A stretch of 64,000 nt of DNA from positions 1 to 64,000 of the forward strand of contig NZ_LKEV01000006.1 in NCBI RefSeq assembly GCF_001412085.1, in the 5' to 3' direction. Source of the stretch: Corynebacterium lowii. GTDB lineage: Bacteria; Actinomycetota; Actinomycetes; Mycobacteriales; Mycobacteriaceae. Positions 53,698-63,301 of this stretch are shown one piece after another. Every line of letters starts with the position of its first letter. Positions within the stretch are counted from its first letter, which is position 1. Position numbers and translations under genes: made by a program. The notes beneath the pieces were generated by a model, which did no database searches, was not told the DNA's origin, and was given only the letters and a program-made list of their open reading frames with translations.

Positions 53698-55340
53698 CAG
53701 CCGATATTTTCCTTGGGGATCGTGGCAAAAATAGCCGCGCCCATATTGGCTAGTCCCGGCTTGACGGCTACAGTGGCGGGGCCATTAACGTAAGGCATGA
53801 CTCCGAAGCGAGCTAGGGCCTCCTTCTCGATGTCCCGGGCCATTGCGTTTTGCTCCTCGGCGGTGGGAAGTTGCTCTAGCACCTTGATCTTTTCATCAAT
53901 CTCGGGGGTTCCGGTACCGGAGAGATTGAGGGTGGAATCGGAGTAATACTGCTGGCCGAAGTAAGTGGTGCCGTTGGGATCATTACTCCTGATGAGGGAG
54001 TTAAAGAGGTCAAAATCCTTATCGGCAACCACCTTGGCAAAGTCGGAGGCGGGGCGTGATTGGATTTTCAGCTCTATGCCAATGTCCCTGAGCATTTTCT
54101 GCAAGGCTATGGCGGTGGCTTTAGAAGTGGGGCTATCGCCAAAATTAGGGAAGTGCAGGGTAAAACGCTCTCCGTCTTTTATCCGAATACCATCGGAGCC
54201 TTCCGCCCAACCGGCCTCGTCAAGCAGCGCGCGGGAACGGTCCGGGTCAAAGGCGATGAGCTCCCCCATCGCATCGGCATAGTCCGGCTGGTTCTGAAAG
54301 AAAGTGAGTGAGCCGGGTAGGTCCTCGCTATAGCCGAGACCATTGAAAAAGATGGTGGCAAGCAAGGAGCGGTCGATCCCGGTGAAAATGGCCTCGCGCA
54401 CCTTGATGTCACTCAGCAGGGGCGCTTCGGAATTGAGCGTGAGGAGGGAAACCGTGGTATCCATCGCCGTGCGCAATTCCGCGTTGTCCCCCATGCCCAG
54501 CACGGTAGCGAGATTGTTTTTGTTAGACACACTCACGGAATCAATCTCCCCGGCGCGGAAGGCATTGATGGCGGCCTGCGATTCCATCTGGCGGTAGAGC
54601 ACCTTATCTAACCTGGGCTTGCTCCCCCACCACTTATCATTGGGCACAAAGCTGACGGTGCCGCCCTGATAGTCTATTTCGCCTACCGTATAGGGGCCCG
54701 CTCCCCATTCGGGGCGCATTTTCTTAAGGAAGCCCTCGTTAAAGTCCTCCGGGGTGACAATGTTGGGATGAAGGAGGATGCCAAAGAGTCCGTTCCACCA
54801 GGGATAAATGTGGGAATAGGTGACCACGGCCTGCTTATCGTTTTCCCCGGCGGTGACGGATTCAATTTGGTTATAACCATCTGAGGCCGCGATTTGGTAG
54901 GCCTCGTCCTTGCCGTTATTGATCCGCCAGGTGTTCTCGTAGGTGCGCCAGTCCATCGGCGTGCCGTCGTTATAGGTGGCCTCGGGATTGATGGTGTAGG
55001 TGACCACCGTCTTGCCGTCAATCACTTCACTGGTGACGTCCGTGAGGTAATTGGGGTTGGGGGCATAGGTGCCCTCACTATCGCTCAGTGCGGGTTGCGG
55101 CATGTACCAGCTCCACAGCGTAGAGGTGGGGACCGTGGTATTGGCGTGGGAGGCGTTCTGCTGCTCGGGAATCTCCGAGATGGGCAGGGTGAGCGTGCCA
55201 CCCTGGCGCAGGTCCTCCGGGTCCTGCGGATTGTAGGCCCCCTCCGGGGATACCACAAGCTCAATATCCTGCGGCACGCCGCAGGAGGCCAGGGCCAGGC
55301 AGGCGGCCAGCAGTGTGGCGATGAGCGGAATCTTTCTCAT
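53688..55340 (-). CDS. oppA: Oligopeptide ABC transporter, substrate-binding lipoprotein
   Basis: 550 residues. Signal peptide with lipobox LALASC (Cys20), then a family 5 solute-binding protein: SEIPEQQNASHANT, YNDGTPMDWRTYENTW, AGPYTVGEIDYQGGTVSFVP, VLYRQMESQAAINAFRAGEI, and KVREAIFTGIDRSLLATIFF. It delivers peptides to the OppBC pore. Last gene of the opp operon; its start overlaps oppDF by four bases. The C-terminus faces rbpA with no spacer. Confidence 0.92.
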   Translation of the reverse strand: MRKIPLIATLLAACLALASCGVPQDIELVVSPEGAYNPQDPEDLRQGGTLTLPISEIPEQQNASHANTTVPTSTLWSWYMPQPALSDSEGTYAPNPNYLTDVTSEVIDGKTVVTYTINPEATYNDGTPMDWRTYENTWRINNGKDEAYQIAASDGYNQIESVTAGENDKQAVVTYSHIYPWWNGLFGILLHPNIVTPEDFNEGFLKKMRPEWGAGPYTVGEIDYQGGTVSFVPNDKWWGSKPRLDKVLYRQMESQAAINAFRAGEIDSVSVSNKNNLATVLGMGDNAELRTAMDTTVSLLTLNSEAPLLSDIKVREAIFTGIDRSLLATIFFNGLGYSEDLPGSLTFFQNQPDYADAMGELIAFDPDRSRALLDEAGWAEGSDGIRIKDGERFTLHFPNFGDSPTSKATAIALQKMLRDIGIELKIQSRPASDFAKVVADKDFDLFNSLIRSNDPNGTTYFGQQYYSDSTLNLSGTGTPEIDEKIKVLEQLPTAEEQNAMARDIEKEALARFGVMPYVNGPATVAVKPGLANMGAAIFATIPKENIGWEK

Positions 55341-57208
55341 GGCTTTTCCTTTCGAGCGCGTTCCGCCTGGGGATCGGGAATGGGGATAGCGGAAAGAAGA
55401 GAGCGGGTATAGGGGTGCTGGGGATTCTCGAAGAGGCTATCGGTATCGGCCACCTCCACGAACTCTCCCTTGTACATCACGGCCACCTGGTCGGAGAGGT
55501 GGCGCACCACGGAAAGATCGTGGGAGACGAATACGTAGGAGATACCCAACTTGCGCTTGAGGTTATCCAGGAGGTTAATCACCCCGGCCTGCACCGAGAC
55601 GTCGAGAGCCGAAACCGGCTCATCGAGCACGATGAGGGAGGGATTGGTGGCCAGCGCCCTAGCCAGGCCGATGCGTTGGCGCTGCCCGCCGGAGAAGTGG
55701 CTGGGGAAGCGATCGCGCTGGTGAGCGCCCAACTGCACCAACTCCATGAGCTCGGTGACGCGCTCGGAGATATTGCCCTCGTAGCCCAGGGCATGCAGGG
55801 GCTCGGCCAGGATTTCCTCTACCGTCATGCGGGGGTTGAGCGAGCTCAGCGGGTCCTGGAAAACGATCTGAATATCGCGCCGGGCGGCCTTGCGCTCCTG
55901 AGAACCGAAGGCGGCAACGTCCTTGCCCTTGAGCACGATGCTCGTGCCATCGCTGGGTTTGAGGTCCATCACCTCTAGTAGCGTGGTGCTCTTGCCGGAG
56001 CCCGACTCCCCCACGATGGCAAAGCACTCGCCCTGGCGCACCTGAAAGCTCACGCCCTTGACGGCTTGGGTGGTGCCCACGTGCCTCTTGAGCACTGCGC
56101 CCTTGATGATGGGGAAACTCTTGGTGAGGTCGCGCACCTCCAAGACGGTGGGGCGCTCTGCGCGCGGAACGTCTCCCAGAACGTCCTCCTCTACCTCGGG
56201 CAGCGGGTACATGCGCTCCCCGCCGAGGGTGCCGCCGCTGATCTCCGGGGCGCGCAGGCAGGCCGAAGAGTGCTTCTCCCCCACGGTCACCAGCGCGGGC
56301 TCCGATTCCTGGCAGGCGGGCAAGGCCACCGGGCACCGCTCGGCAAACTGGCAGCGCGGCTGCAAATCAATGAGGGTGGGCGGAGAACCCTGAATGGGAA
56401 TAAGCGGCTCGTGCGCGGCGACGTCCACGCGCGGGGTGGAGCCAAGAAGCCCCACGGTATAGGGCATGCGGGGATTGTGGAAGATGGAATCCACCGGGCC
56501 ATATTCGACGGGCGCGCCCGCGTACATCACCAGCACATCATCGGCGGTGCGGGCCACCACGCCCATATCGTGCGTAATCATGATGGTGGCCGCCCCGGTC
56601 TCGCGCTGGGCCACCTTCAGGACGTCGAGGATCTGCGCCTGGATCGTGACGTCGAGGGCCGTGGTGGGCTCATCGGCGATGAGCACCCTGGGATTATTGG
56701 CGATGGCCATAGCGATCACCACGCGCTGACGCATACCGCCGGAGAACTGGTGCGGGAAGGCCTTAAAGCGCTTCTGCGGCTCGGGAATCCCCACCAGGTC
56801 AAGCAATTCGATGGCCTGGGTGCGGGCCTGAGCCTTGGTGACGTCCTGGTGAATACGGATGGCCTCGGTGAGCTGGGAGCCAATATCGAATACCGGGGTG
56901 AGCGCGGAGAGCGGGTCCTGGAACACCATGCCGATGCCGTTGCCGCGCACCTGGGACATCTGGGCGTCGGTTTTGCCGATGAGTTCCTCGCCCTGGAAGC
57001 GCACGGAGCCCTCCACCTTGGCGTAATCGGGAACCAGGCCCATGATGGACATGGAGGTGACGGACTTGCCGGAGCCCGACTCCCCCACGATGGCCAGAGT
57101 GGTGCCGGGGTGGAGATCAAAGGAGACGCCGCGCACGGCGTGGACCAAACCGGCCTCGGAGGGGAAGGTAACGCGGAGATCCTTGACGGATAGAACGGGC
57201 TGATTCAT
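55337..57208 (-). CDS. oppDF: Oligopeptide ABC transporter, fused ATPase (OppD-OppF)
   Basis: 623 residues with two full ABC domains. First: GESGSGKSVTSMSIMG (Walker A near 41), signature FSGGMRQRVVIAMAIA, VLIADEPTTALDVTIQ, and the Cys-rich tail CQFAERCPVALPACQESEPA of the family. Second, from about 345: VGESGSGKSTTLLEVMDL, FSGGQRQRIGLARALATNP, LIVLDEPVSALDVSVQAGV. One chain thus supplies both nucleotide-binding sites. It overlaps oppC and oppA by four bases each. Confidence 0.95.
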   Translation of the reverse strand: MNQPVLSVKDLRVTFPSEAGLVHAVRGVSFDLHPGTTLAIVGESGSGKSVTSMSIMGLVPDYAKVEGSVRFQGEELIGKTDAQMSQVRGNGIGMVFQDPLSALTPVFDIGSQLTEAIRIHQDVTKAQARTQAIELLDLVGIPEPQKRFKAFPHQFSGGMRQRVVIAMAIANNPRVLIADEPTTALDVTIQAQILDVLKVAQRETGAATIMITHDMGVVARTADDVLVMYAGAPVEYGPVDSIFHNPRMPYTVGLLGSTPRVDVAAHEPLIPIQGSPPTLIDLQPRCQFAERCPVALPACQESEPALVTVGEKHSSACLRAPEISGGTLGGERMYPLPEVEEDVLGDVPRAERPTVLEVRDLTKSFPIIKGAVLKRHVGTTQAVKGVSFQVRQGECFAIVGESGSGKSTTLLEVMDLKPSDGTSIVLKGKDVAAFGSQERKAARRDIQIVFQDPLSSLNPRMTVEEILAEPLHALGYEGNISERVTELMELVQLGAHQRDRFPSHFSGGQRQRIGLARALATNPSLIVLDEPVSALDVSVQAGVINLLDNLKRKLGISYVFVSHDLSVVRHLSDQVAVMYKGEFVEVADTDSLFENPQHPYTRSLLSAIPIPDPQAERARKEKP

Positions 57209-58056
57209 GCTCGGCCTCCAGATTGTGAGTGCGGATCGAGAGCATCGCGCAGCCCATCGGCGATGAAGGCCATCGACACGGTGAGCAGGGTCAGCGTGAG
57301 GGCGGGAACGTAGAACTGCCAGGGGGCGGACTCGATGGTTCCCGCTCCCACGGAAAGCAGCGTTCCCAGGGAAACGTCTGGGGGTTGCACGCCCAGGCCC
57401 AGGAAGGAAAGGGCGGTTTCAGAACTCACGGCGGCCACGATTCCCAGGGTGAACTGAATGATGATGAGGGAACCGATATTGGGAATCACGTGGCGCACCA
57501 CGGTGCGCGGGCGTGAAACACCCATGTACTTGGCGGCGCGCACATAATCGTTTTCCTTCACGCTCAGCGCCAGCGACCAGATCACGCGCGCCGGATACAT
57601 CCAGCCGAAGGCGATGAGCACCACGATGAGCATTTTCCAATCCCCGCCGGAATCGGAGACCAGCAGGGCGATGAGCAAGAAGGTGGGAATAGCCAGCAGG
57701 AAGTGAATGGCGATGAGCACGATGCGCTCGGCCATGCCGCCGTAGAGGGCGGCACCTGCACCGATGATGGCCGAGAGCACGGAGGTGGCCGTGGAAACAG
57801 AGACCGCGATGATAAGAGAGCGGCCCAGACCGTGCACCGTTTGGGCGAAGAGATCGTTACCGGCGTCGTCCGTGCCAAACCAGTGCAGCCCGCTCGGCGG
57901 GGAGGAAAGGTTGTAGAAGTCCGGATCATCATAGGCCCACTGGGCGGCGAACCGGCCGAATACCGCCAGGAGAATCAGGGCTGCGAAGATGATGAGGCCG
58001 ATGACCGCCATGCGATTGCGGAAGTAACGGCGAGTGTATAAACGGAGCTTATTCAT
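57205..58056 (-). CDS. oppC: Oligopeptide ABC transporter permease OppC
   Basis: 283 residues. Starts YTRRYFRNRMAVIGLIIFAA; periplasmic HWFGTDDAGNDLFAQTVHG; the permease EAA-like loop DYVRAAKYMGVSRPRTVVRH followed by VIPNIGSLIIIQFTLGI; late SFLGLGVQPPDVSLGTLL. Typical DppC/OppC. The ATG directly follows the oppB stop (TAA then ATG, no gap). Confidence 0.93.
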   Translation of the reverse strand: MNKLRLYTRRYFRNRMAVIGLIIFAALILLAVFGRFAAQWAYDDPDFYNLSSPPSGLHWFGTDDAGNDLFAQTVHGLGRSLIIAVSVSTATSVLSAIIGAGAALYGGMAERIVLIAIHFLLAIPTFLLIALLVSDSGGDWKMLIVVLIAFGWMYPARVIWSLALSVKENDYVRAAKYMGVSRPRTVVRHVIPNIGSLIIIQFTLGIVAAVSSETALSFLGLGVQPPDVSLGTLLSVGAGTIESAPWQFYVPALTLTLLTVSMAFIADGLRDALDPHSQSGGRA

Positions 58057-59040
58057 TTAACTCACCCGAACCCGAGGATCGAGGATCACCACGAGGAAAT
58101 CGGCCAAGATGGCCGAGATCGCCACCATGAGGGCGCTAAAGGCCGCCACGGCGGTGGCCCCGTGCACGTCATTGCGGGTGATCGTTTGAATGAAGTACTG
58201 GCCCATGCCGTTCCAGGCAAAGATCTGCTCCGTCATCACCGCGCCGGTGAAAATACCCGGCACGGAGAAGGCCACGGAGGTAGCCACCGGAATGATCGAG
58301 GTGCGCAGCGCGTGCTTGCGCACCGCCTGATTGCGGGTGAGGCCCTTGGCGCGAGCCGTGCGCACATAATCCGCGGAGATATTATCCAGCAGGAGGCTGC
58401 GCTGCATCATGTGATAGCCCGCATAGGAAATGGCCGTGAGCGCGATGGTGGGCAAAATGAGGTGCTGGGCCAGGTTGAGGGTTTGGGGAATGAAGCCCTC
58501 AATATCCGGAGAGGTGGCCCCGGTGACGTAGAAGATGCGGGCGCCGGTGATCTTATTGATCCACAGGCCCGCGCCCACGACCACCAGGGAGGCCACCACC
58601 ACGTGAGTATTCATCAAAATGATGGAGATGGCCTGCCAGGCCCGATCACCGCGCTGATACTGGCGCGAGGCTGTGTACACGCCCACCGCTACTCCGATGA
58701 CCACGGAGAGCAAGGTGGCCAGCAGCAGCAACTGCGCCGAGACCAACATGCGGTGCACGATTTGTTCATTGACGGGATCACCGATGGGAGAGGTACCCCA
58801 ATCCCAATGTAGAAGGACCCCCTGAATCCACGTCCATCAGCGCTCAAGGAGCGGGGTGTCCGGGTTGAGATTCAAGGGGGTGAGAATGTCCGCGATCTGC
58901 TCCTCCGACAGGGGGGGGCGTCGGCCAACATAGTTGGAACGGGGGTCTAGGAACAGCGAGGAGAGAAAGTACGCCAGATTGGTGGCGAGGAAAATCACGA
59001 TCAGCCAACTGACCGATTTTCTGAGGAGATATTTAAGCAT
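58057..59040 (-). pseudogene. oppB: Oligopeptide ABC transporter permease OppB, in-frame UGA
   Basis: From ATG 59040 (GGAGGG four bases before it) the frame is intact for 327 codons except for one TGA at 58839-58837 (codon 68). The codons around it read PLLER, stop, WTWIQGVLLHWDWGTSPIG; Trp (TGG) is expected at that place, so a single G-to-A change explains it. Downstream parts (DYVRTARAKGLTRNQAVRKH, ALRTSIIPVATSVAFSVPG) are normal OppB. An internal start such as ATG 58758 would lack the first membrane helix. Without readthrough the transporter should be inactive. Confidence 0.85.
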
Positions 59041-59057
59041 GCGCCCTCCACTCATCT

Positions 59058-59093
59058 AAAACAGGGTCACTCAACACTTGCTGAGTGACCCTG
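59058..59093 (-). terminator. Strong hairpin between ppm and oppB
   Basis: A 12-bp perfect stem (59062-59073 with 59082-59093), loop 8, followed on minus by TTTTAG. It reads as a rho-independent terminator for the lnt-ppm transcript. TATTAT (59099-59094 on minus) directly before it could be a -10, which would put the stem in the opp leader instead. Confidence 0.8.
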
Positions 59094-59148
59094 ATAATAG
59101 TTTGTGAAGGCTGTGCCCTTGGTGGTTTTGGGCTTGAGAACCTATAAA

Positions 59149-59952
59149 TTAAATCCGGTGCTTGCGGCGGAAGCGCTCTACCTCGTGGCCGATGAGCTTG
59201 CTCGTCTCCGCGTAGATATTGCTGATCTGCTCGCCGCGGTGGCGCAGGCCCCACTTGGTCACCTGCACCAGGCTGTCCTTGACAAAGCTGCCGTCTAGCT
59301 TGGACTCCCCGATCTCGCGCTCGGTGAAGGTGATGGGAACCTCGCGCACGTCGTGCCCCGCCTCCACGGCACGCCAGGCCAGATCCACCTGGAAGATATA
59401 ACCAGCTTGGGCCAGCTCATCGAGGTCCAGGGCTTCGAGCACTTCGCGGCGATAGGCCCGGTAGCCCGCCGTCATATCGGAGAGCCCGGCCCCCAGGGCC
59501 AGGGAGATGTAGACGTTTCCGGCCTTAGAGAGCACCCAGCGCTTCATCGGCCAGTTCACCACGCGCCCGCCGGTGATATAGCGCGAGCCAATCACCAGAT
59601 CGGCCCCGGCATCGACTTCTTGGAGCAGCAGGCGCAGCTGCTCGGGGGCATGGGAGCCATCGGCATCCATCTCGCACAGGACGGTGTAGCCGCGCTCTAA
59701 GCCCCACTGAAAGCCCGCCACGTAGGCCCCACACAGCCCGCCCTTCCCGGCGCGGTGCAGCACGTGGACCTGGGAGTCCTCGGCGGCGAGGGCGTCGGCC
59801 TTCTCCCCGGTGCCATCCGGGCTGTTATCGTCCACGATGAGCACGTCCACCTCGGGAGCGGCGGTGCGCACGCGGCCCACGATGAGGGGGAGGTTTTCTA
59901 GTTCGTTATAGGTGGGGATGATAACGAGTGTTGCATCGCTGGGACGAGCCAC
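59149..59952 (-). CDS. ppm1: Polyprenol monophosphomannose synthase
   Basis: 267 residues, GTG start. A GT2 glycosyltransferase: [39 protein letters not shown], the metal motif in [33 protein letters not shown], and the late [18 protein letters not shown]. It moves mannose from GDP-Man to polyprenyl phosphate, the donor for lipomannan, lipoarabinomannan and protein mannosylation. Lnt precedes it in the same operon. In M. tuberculosis both are one fused protein; here, as in C. glutamicum, they are separate. Confidence 0.95.
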   Translation of the reverse strand: MARPSDATLVIIPTYNELENLPLIVGRVRTAAPEVDVLIVDDNSPDGTGEKADALAAEDSQVHVLHRAGKGGLCGAYVAGFQWGLERGYTVLCEMDADGSHAPEQLRLLLQEVDAGADLVIGSRYITGGRVVNWPMKRWVLSKAGNVYISLALGAGLSDMTAGYRAYRREVLEALDLDELAQAGYIFQVDLAWRAVEAGHDVREVPITFTEREIGESKLDGSFVKDSLVQVTKWGLRHRGEQISNIYAETSKLIGHEVERFRRKHRI

Positions 59953-59956
59953 TGAC

Positions 59957-61396
59957 TTACTCCTTACGGGGTGCGGATGAGCGCCGGCGCCACAAGGCCA
60001 CGAGTGTACCTAATGCTCCAATGATAGCGATGCTCGCTTGGACCCAGAAACCGAATCGCACGGCGGGAGTGATCGAATCACGCAGCGGCAGGGTATCAAT
60101 CAGCGTGGCGGGCTCAAAGATGCCGGTCTCTGCGAGCACGGTGCCATCCGGGGCCACCATCGCGGAGACCCCGGAGGTAGCGGCCACCACCACGGCGCGG
60201 TCGGTCTCGATGGCGCGCATGCGGCTCATGGCTAATTGCTGGTAGGTCATATCGGTAAAGCCAAAGGTGGCGTTATTGGTGGGCGTGGTGAGCAACTGAG
60301 CCCCGGCGCGCACGGCGGAGCGGTAGGCATCGTCAAAGATCACCTCGTAGCAGGTGGCTACGCCCAGGGGGATGGGGCCCGCGTGGACGAGCCCGGTGCC
60401 CTGGCCGGGCTGGAAATCCCCGGCCTGGTCCACGTAGGGGGAAAAGCGGCGCAGCAGGGAACGCAGCGGCATGGTCTCCCCGAAGGGTTGGAGGTACTTC
60501 TTGTGGTGGTACTCCCCTGGGCCCTGCTCGGGTTCAAAGACCATCATCGTATTGTGCGGTCCCTGCTCATCGGAGGTCAGCGTGCCCACGAGGATCGGGG
60601 CCTGGGCAGTAGCCAGGGCGCGATCGACGAGCGCGCGGGCCGGGGCGTCGGCAAGCGGGTTGACGTCGGCGGCGTTCTCCGGCCAGATCACGAGGTCCAC
60701 CGGCTCGCTGAGCTTTTCCGTCTCGCGCACGTGATTGGCCAGCACGGCGCGGCGTTGGGCGTTGAAGTCCAGGCCCATGCGCGGCACGTTGCCCTGAATG
60801 GCGGCCACGCGGGTCTCCCCGATGGGCTCGGGGCTGGGCATGGGGACCAGCGCGAGGGCCAGGGGAACGAGCGCGCAGAGGGTGGCCAGGCGGGGCTGGG
60901 GACGCAGGCGGAACAGGGCGCAGCCCACCAGGGCGGTGGCGAAGCTGACCAGCGCCGGGCCGCCGAGGCGGGCGAGATCGGCCAGGGGGCCGTCGATTTG
61001 CCCCCAGGCCAGGCGCACCCAGGCGAAACCCCCAAAGGGCCAGGAGGAACGCAGGTATTCCACCGCGCACCACCAGGCGGGAAAAAGGATGATGCTGCCC
61101 CGGCGCAGGGCCACCCCGCCGATGCCGGTGAGAATCCCGTAGAGCGCCAGGAAAACGCTCAGCGCGATATAGGGCAGGGCGCCCACGAACTCCCCCACCC
61201 AGGGCAGCATGAGGGCAAAGAGACTCAAGGCCTGTACAAAGCCCAGTAGCGCGCCCTCGCGCAGGGTTTTTGCGCGTTGCAGGGCGAAGTATAAAAGCCC
61301 CAGGCCGACGATGCCCGCGGGCCACCACCCCAGCGGCTCATAGGAGGCAAAGACGAGAAGCCCCGAGGCCGCTGCTGCGAGCAAACGCAGCAGCAT
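59957..61396 (-). CDS. lnt: Apolipoprotein N-acyltransferase
   Basis: 479 residues. About seven N-terminal helices (1-190: [37 protein letters not shown]) and a periplasmic nitrilase domain with the triad Glu in [13 protein letters not shown], Lys in [12 protein letters not shown], and Cys in [15 protein letters not shown]. It N-acylates the lipidated cysteine of lipoproteins; this window encodes at least two such substrates (51626 and oppA). Also reported to bind Ppm. The ATG directly follows the fxsA stop. Confidence 0.95.
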   Translation of the reverse strand: MLLRLLAAAASGLLVFASYEPLGWWPAGIVGLGLLYFALQRAKTLREGALLGFVQALSLFALMLPWVGEFVGALPYIALSVFLALYGILTGIGGVALRRGSIILFPAWWCAVEYLRSSWPFGGFAWVRLAWGQIDGPLADLARLGGPALVSFATALVGCALFRLRPQPRLATLCALVPLALALVPMPSPEPIGETRVAAIQGNVPRMGLDFNAQRRAVLANHVRETEKLSEPVDLVIWPENAADVNPLADAPARALVDRALATAQAPILVGTLTSDEQGPHNTMMVFEPEQGPGEYHHKKYLQPFGETMPLRSLLRRFSPYVDQAGDFQPGQGTGLVHAGPIPLGVATCYEVIFDDAYRSAVRAGAQLLTTPTNNATFGFTDMTYQQLAMSRMRAIETDRAVVVAATSGVSAMVAPDGTVLAETGIFEPATLIDTLPLRDSITPAVRFGFWVQASIAIIGALGTLVALWRRRSSAPRKE

Positions 61397-61882
61397 TTAG
61401 CGGAAATCCTCCGGCTTAATATCGCGGCTCCAGCGCTGCACCTCTTCCTCGTTAATCACCTCGCCACCGGCAAAGGAACCATAACTGGTGCGCTGGCGGT
61501 AGGAATTAACTCGCTCGAAGCTGCGCATGCCAGCCTCTTCCAGGCGGGCGCGCAACTTCTTAGCCAGGCTGCGGCGAATGAGGGAACGGGTGGGCGGGAT
61601 GATAAGCAGCAGGCCCGCAGCGGCGGTGGCAAAACCGGGCAGGGCCACCAGCACCGCACCGATGGCGATGAGGCCATAATTGCCCATCGCTTCGCCCGGG
61701 CGAATACGGCCCGTGGAGGCGGAGACGGCAATGGAACGCATCTCATAGGTGGCTAGGAAGAGGCCGCCGAAGAACACCAGAATCAGGGCGAGGAGCGCCC
61801 AGCCGACGCCGATCCAGTGAGCGACGGCCCAGAAGGTCAGGGTTTCAAGGAGGATATAGGGTAAAGCAAGAAAAAGTGGCAC
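61397..61882 (-). CDS. fxsA: FxsA-family membrane protein
   Basis: 161 residues, GTG start with GGTGGAG before it. The N-terminal helices (PLFLALPYILLETLTFWAVA, ALLALILVFFGGLFLATYEM) and the conserved GLIAIGAVLVALPGFATAAA are those of FxsA. The C-terminal 60 residues are charged and cytoplasmic. In E. coli FxsA relieves phage F exclusion; the bacterial role is unknown. Confidence 0.9.
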   Translation of the reverse strand: MPLFLALPYILLETLTFWAVAHWIGVGWALLALILVFFGGLFLATYEMRSIAVSASTGRIRPGEAMGNYGLIAIGAVLVALPGFATAAAGLLLIIPPTRSLIRRSLAKKLRARLEEAGMRSFERVNSYRQRTSYGSFAGGEVINEEEVQRWSRDIKPEDFR

Positions 61883-61895
61883 TCCACCAATTTAC

Positions 61896-62564
61896 CTATA
61901 TTGCGTTCACCACGCTCTGCGGCGTATCGGCGATGATGGCGCCGGGTAGCGCGGGGCGGGCAATGAGGGCCACCGGGATATTCAGGGCGGCCGCCGCTTC
62001 CACCGTGGGGGCAAGATCCAGGCGGCCGGTATCGCTGAGAATAATGCCGTCAATCTGGTGATCGCGCATGAGCTTCTTCTCCCCCGCCACGTCGCCGGGC
62101 TGTGGGGAAATCACGCGGTGGCGCGCCGGGGCCTCGGCGCGCCGAGGCCGCTGGGATTGGCGCAGAACATAGAGGTTATCGGAATCCGCGGCCAATTCCG
62201 CCACGAGTTCTGCGCCGGTGCCCTCCGCATCCACCAAGATGTGATGCCAGTGGAGCCGCGCCCAGCGGGCGGCCTCGGCCAGATCGGAGGTTTCTATCTG
62301 CGGGGCAATATCCCAGCGGCGCGGCGAATAGGCCACCAGGGCCGCCCCGGTGGCGTGCGCGGCCTCGGCAATATCGGCGTGCGCGGGGTCGAAGGGATGG
62401 GTGGCGTCCACGAGGGCGTCGATACGCTCGCGCACCACCAGGGCGGCCAGCTCGGCGGGGCTGGCGGGCAGGGCTGTGGTGACCTCCCACCCAGCCAGCG
62501 TGAGGGAATGAGAAATGCCGGGAAAACCCGCCTCCCCCACGATCACCAAAACACGCATGCGCAT
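61896..62564 (-). CDS. cobK: Precorrin-6A reductase
   Basis: 222 residues from ATG 62564, with AAAGGAGG eight bases before; two codons later a second ATG (62558) is possible. Family motifs: ALVVRERIDALVDATHPFDP, SPRRWDIAPQIETSDLAEAA, NLYVLRQSQRPRRAEAPARH, and the late KKLMRDHQIDGIILSDTGRL. It reduces precorrin-6A in cobalamin synthesis. No other cob gene is in the window; other corynebacteria also keep an incomplete set. Confidence 0.9.
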   Translation of the reverse strand: MRMRVLVIVGEAGFPGISHSLTLAGWEVTTALPASPAELAALVVRERIDALVDATHPFDPAHADIAEAAHATGAALVAYSPRRWDIAPQIETSDLAEAARWARLHWHHILVDAEGTGAELVAELAADSDNLYVLRQSQRPRRAEAPARHRVISPQPGDVAGEKKLMRDHQIDGIILSDTGRLDLAPTVEAAAALNIPVALIARPALPGAIIADTPQSVVNAI

Positions 62565-62581
62565 TGGAATAAACCTCCTTT

Positions 62582-63301
62582 TCATCGGGGCATTCTACGC
62601 CACAGGGGGCGCGGCACCGCACGCATGACATAGGCCAACAGGCGCAGGCGCCCGGGAATCCACAGGGTGCGGCTGTTCTTGCCGTGCTGCACCTCGTGGG
62701 CCACGGCCTCGGCCACATCGGCGGGATACACCGAAAGCGGCGCGGGCTTCATGCCCCGAGTCATCCTTCCGATCACAAAGCCGGGGCGCGCGGTGATAAG
62801 GCGCAGCGGCCCGCCGTGGAGGCGATCGGCAAGGCCCTGGCAAAAGGCATCCAGCCCGGCCTTGGTGGAGCCATACACGTAGTTGGCGCGCCGGGCCCGC
62901 CAGCCCGCGATGGAGGAAAAGGCCACGATCACCCCGCGCTCCATCACCTCGGCCAGCACCGTAAGCGCCACGACCTGCGCGGTGTAATCCACCGTGGCGA
63001 TCTCGGCGGCGTGCTCCTCGGAGGCCTCCGCGCGCGCCTGCTCGCCCAAGATGCCGAAGCACACCAGGGCTATCTCGGGATTCGCCTGCTTGACGACGCC
63101 CCGGTGGGCGCGCAAGTCCGTGGCCTCGAAGGGCACCACCTCGACGCTGCGGGCACCGGCGGCGCGTAGTTGGTCTGCGAGTTCTTCCAAGCCCTCGGTG
63201 CGGCGAGCGGCCAAGACCACGGGGCGGCCCGCGCACAGGCGCAGGGCCAACTCCCCGCCGATCTCGCTGGTGGCTCCCAGCACCAGCAGCGTGCCGCTCA
63301 C
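62582..63301 (-). CDS. DprE2-like short-chain reductase
   Basis: 239 residues. Nucleotide motif LLVLGATSEIGGELALRL, then LVCFGILGEQ, TVDYTAQVVAL, the catalytic YxxxK in NYVYGSTKAGLDAFCQG with Ser in AFSSIAGWRARR, ARPGFVIGRMTRGMKPAPLS, and an end (VMRAVPRPLWRRMPR) like that of DprE2. DprE2 makes decaprenyl-phospho-arabinose for the cell wall with DprE1. A DprE2 paralogue near ppm is known in C. glutamicum. It overlaps the M24 gene by four bases. Confidence 0.88.
   Translation of the reverse strand: MSGTLLVLGATSEIGGELALRLCAGRPVVLAARRTEGLEELADQLRAAGARSVEVVPFEATDLRAHRGVVKQANPEIALVCFGILGEQARAEASEEHAAEIATVDYTAQVVALTVLAEVMERGVIVAFSSIAGWRARRANYVYGSTKAGLDAFCQGLADRLHGGPLRLITARPGFVIGRMTRGMKPAPLSVYPADVAEAVAHEVQHGKNSRTLWIPGRLRLLAYVMRAVPRPLWRRMPR

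Noticed and set aside
58837..58839. UGA in oppB as selenocysteine
   Set aside because: The expected residue is Trp, the protein is a membrane permease, and no selenocysteine genes are seen here.
60236..61249. 337-codon open frame on plus opposite lnt
   Set aside because: Shadow; Lnt catalytic residues are on minus and the plus translation is Gly/His-rich noise.
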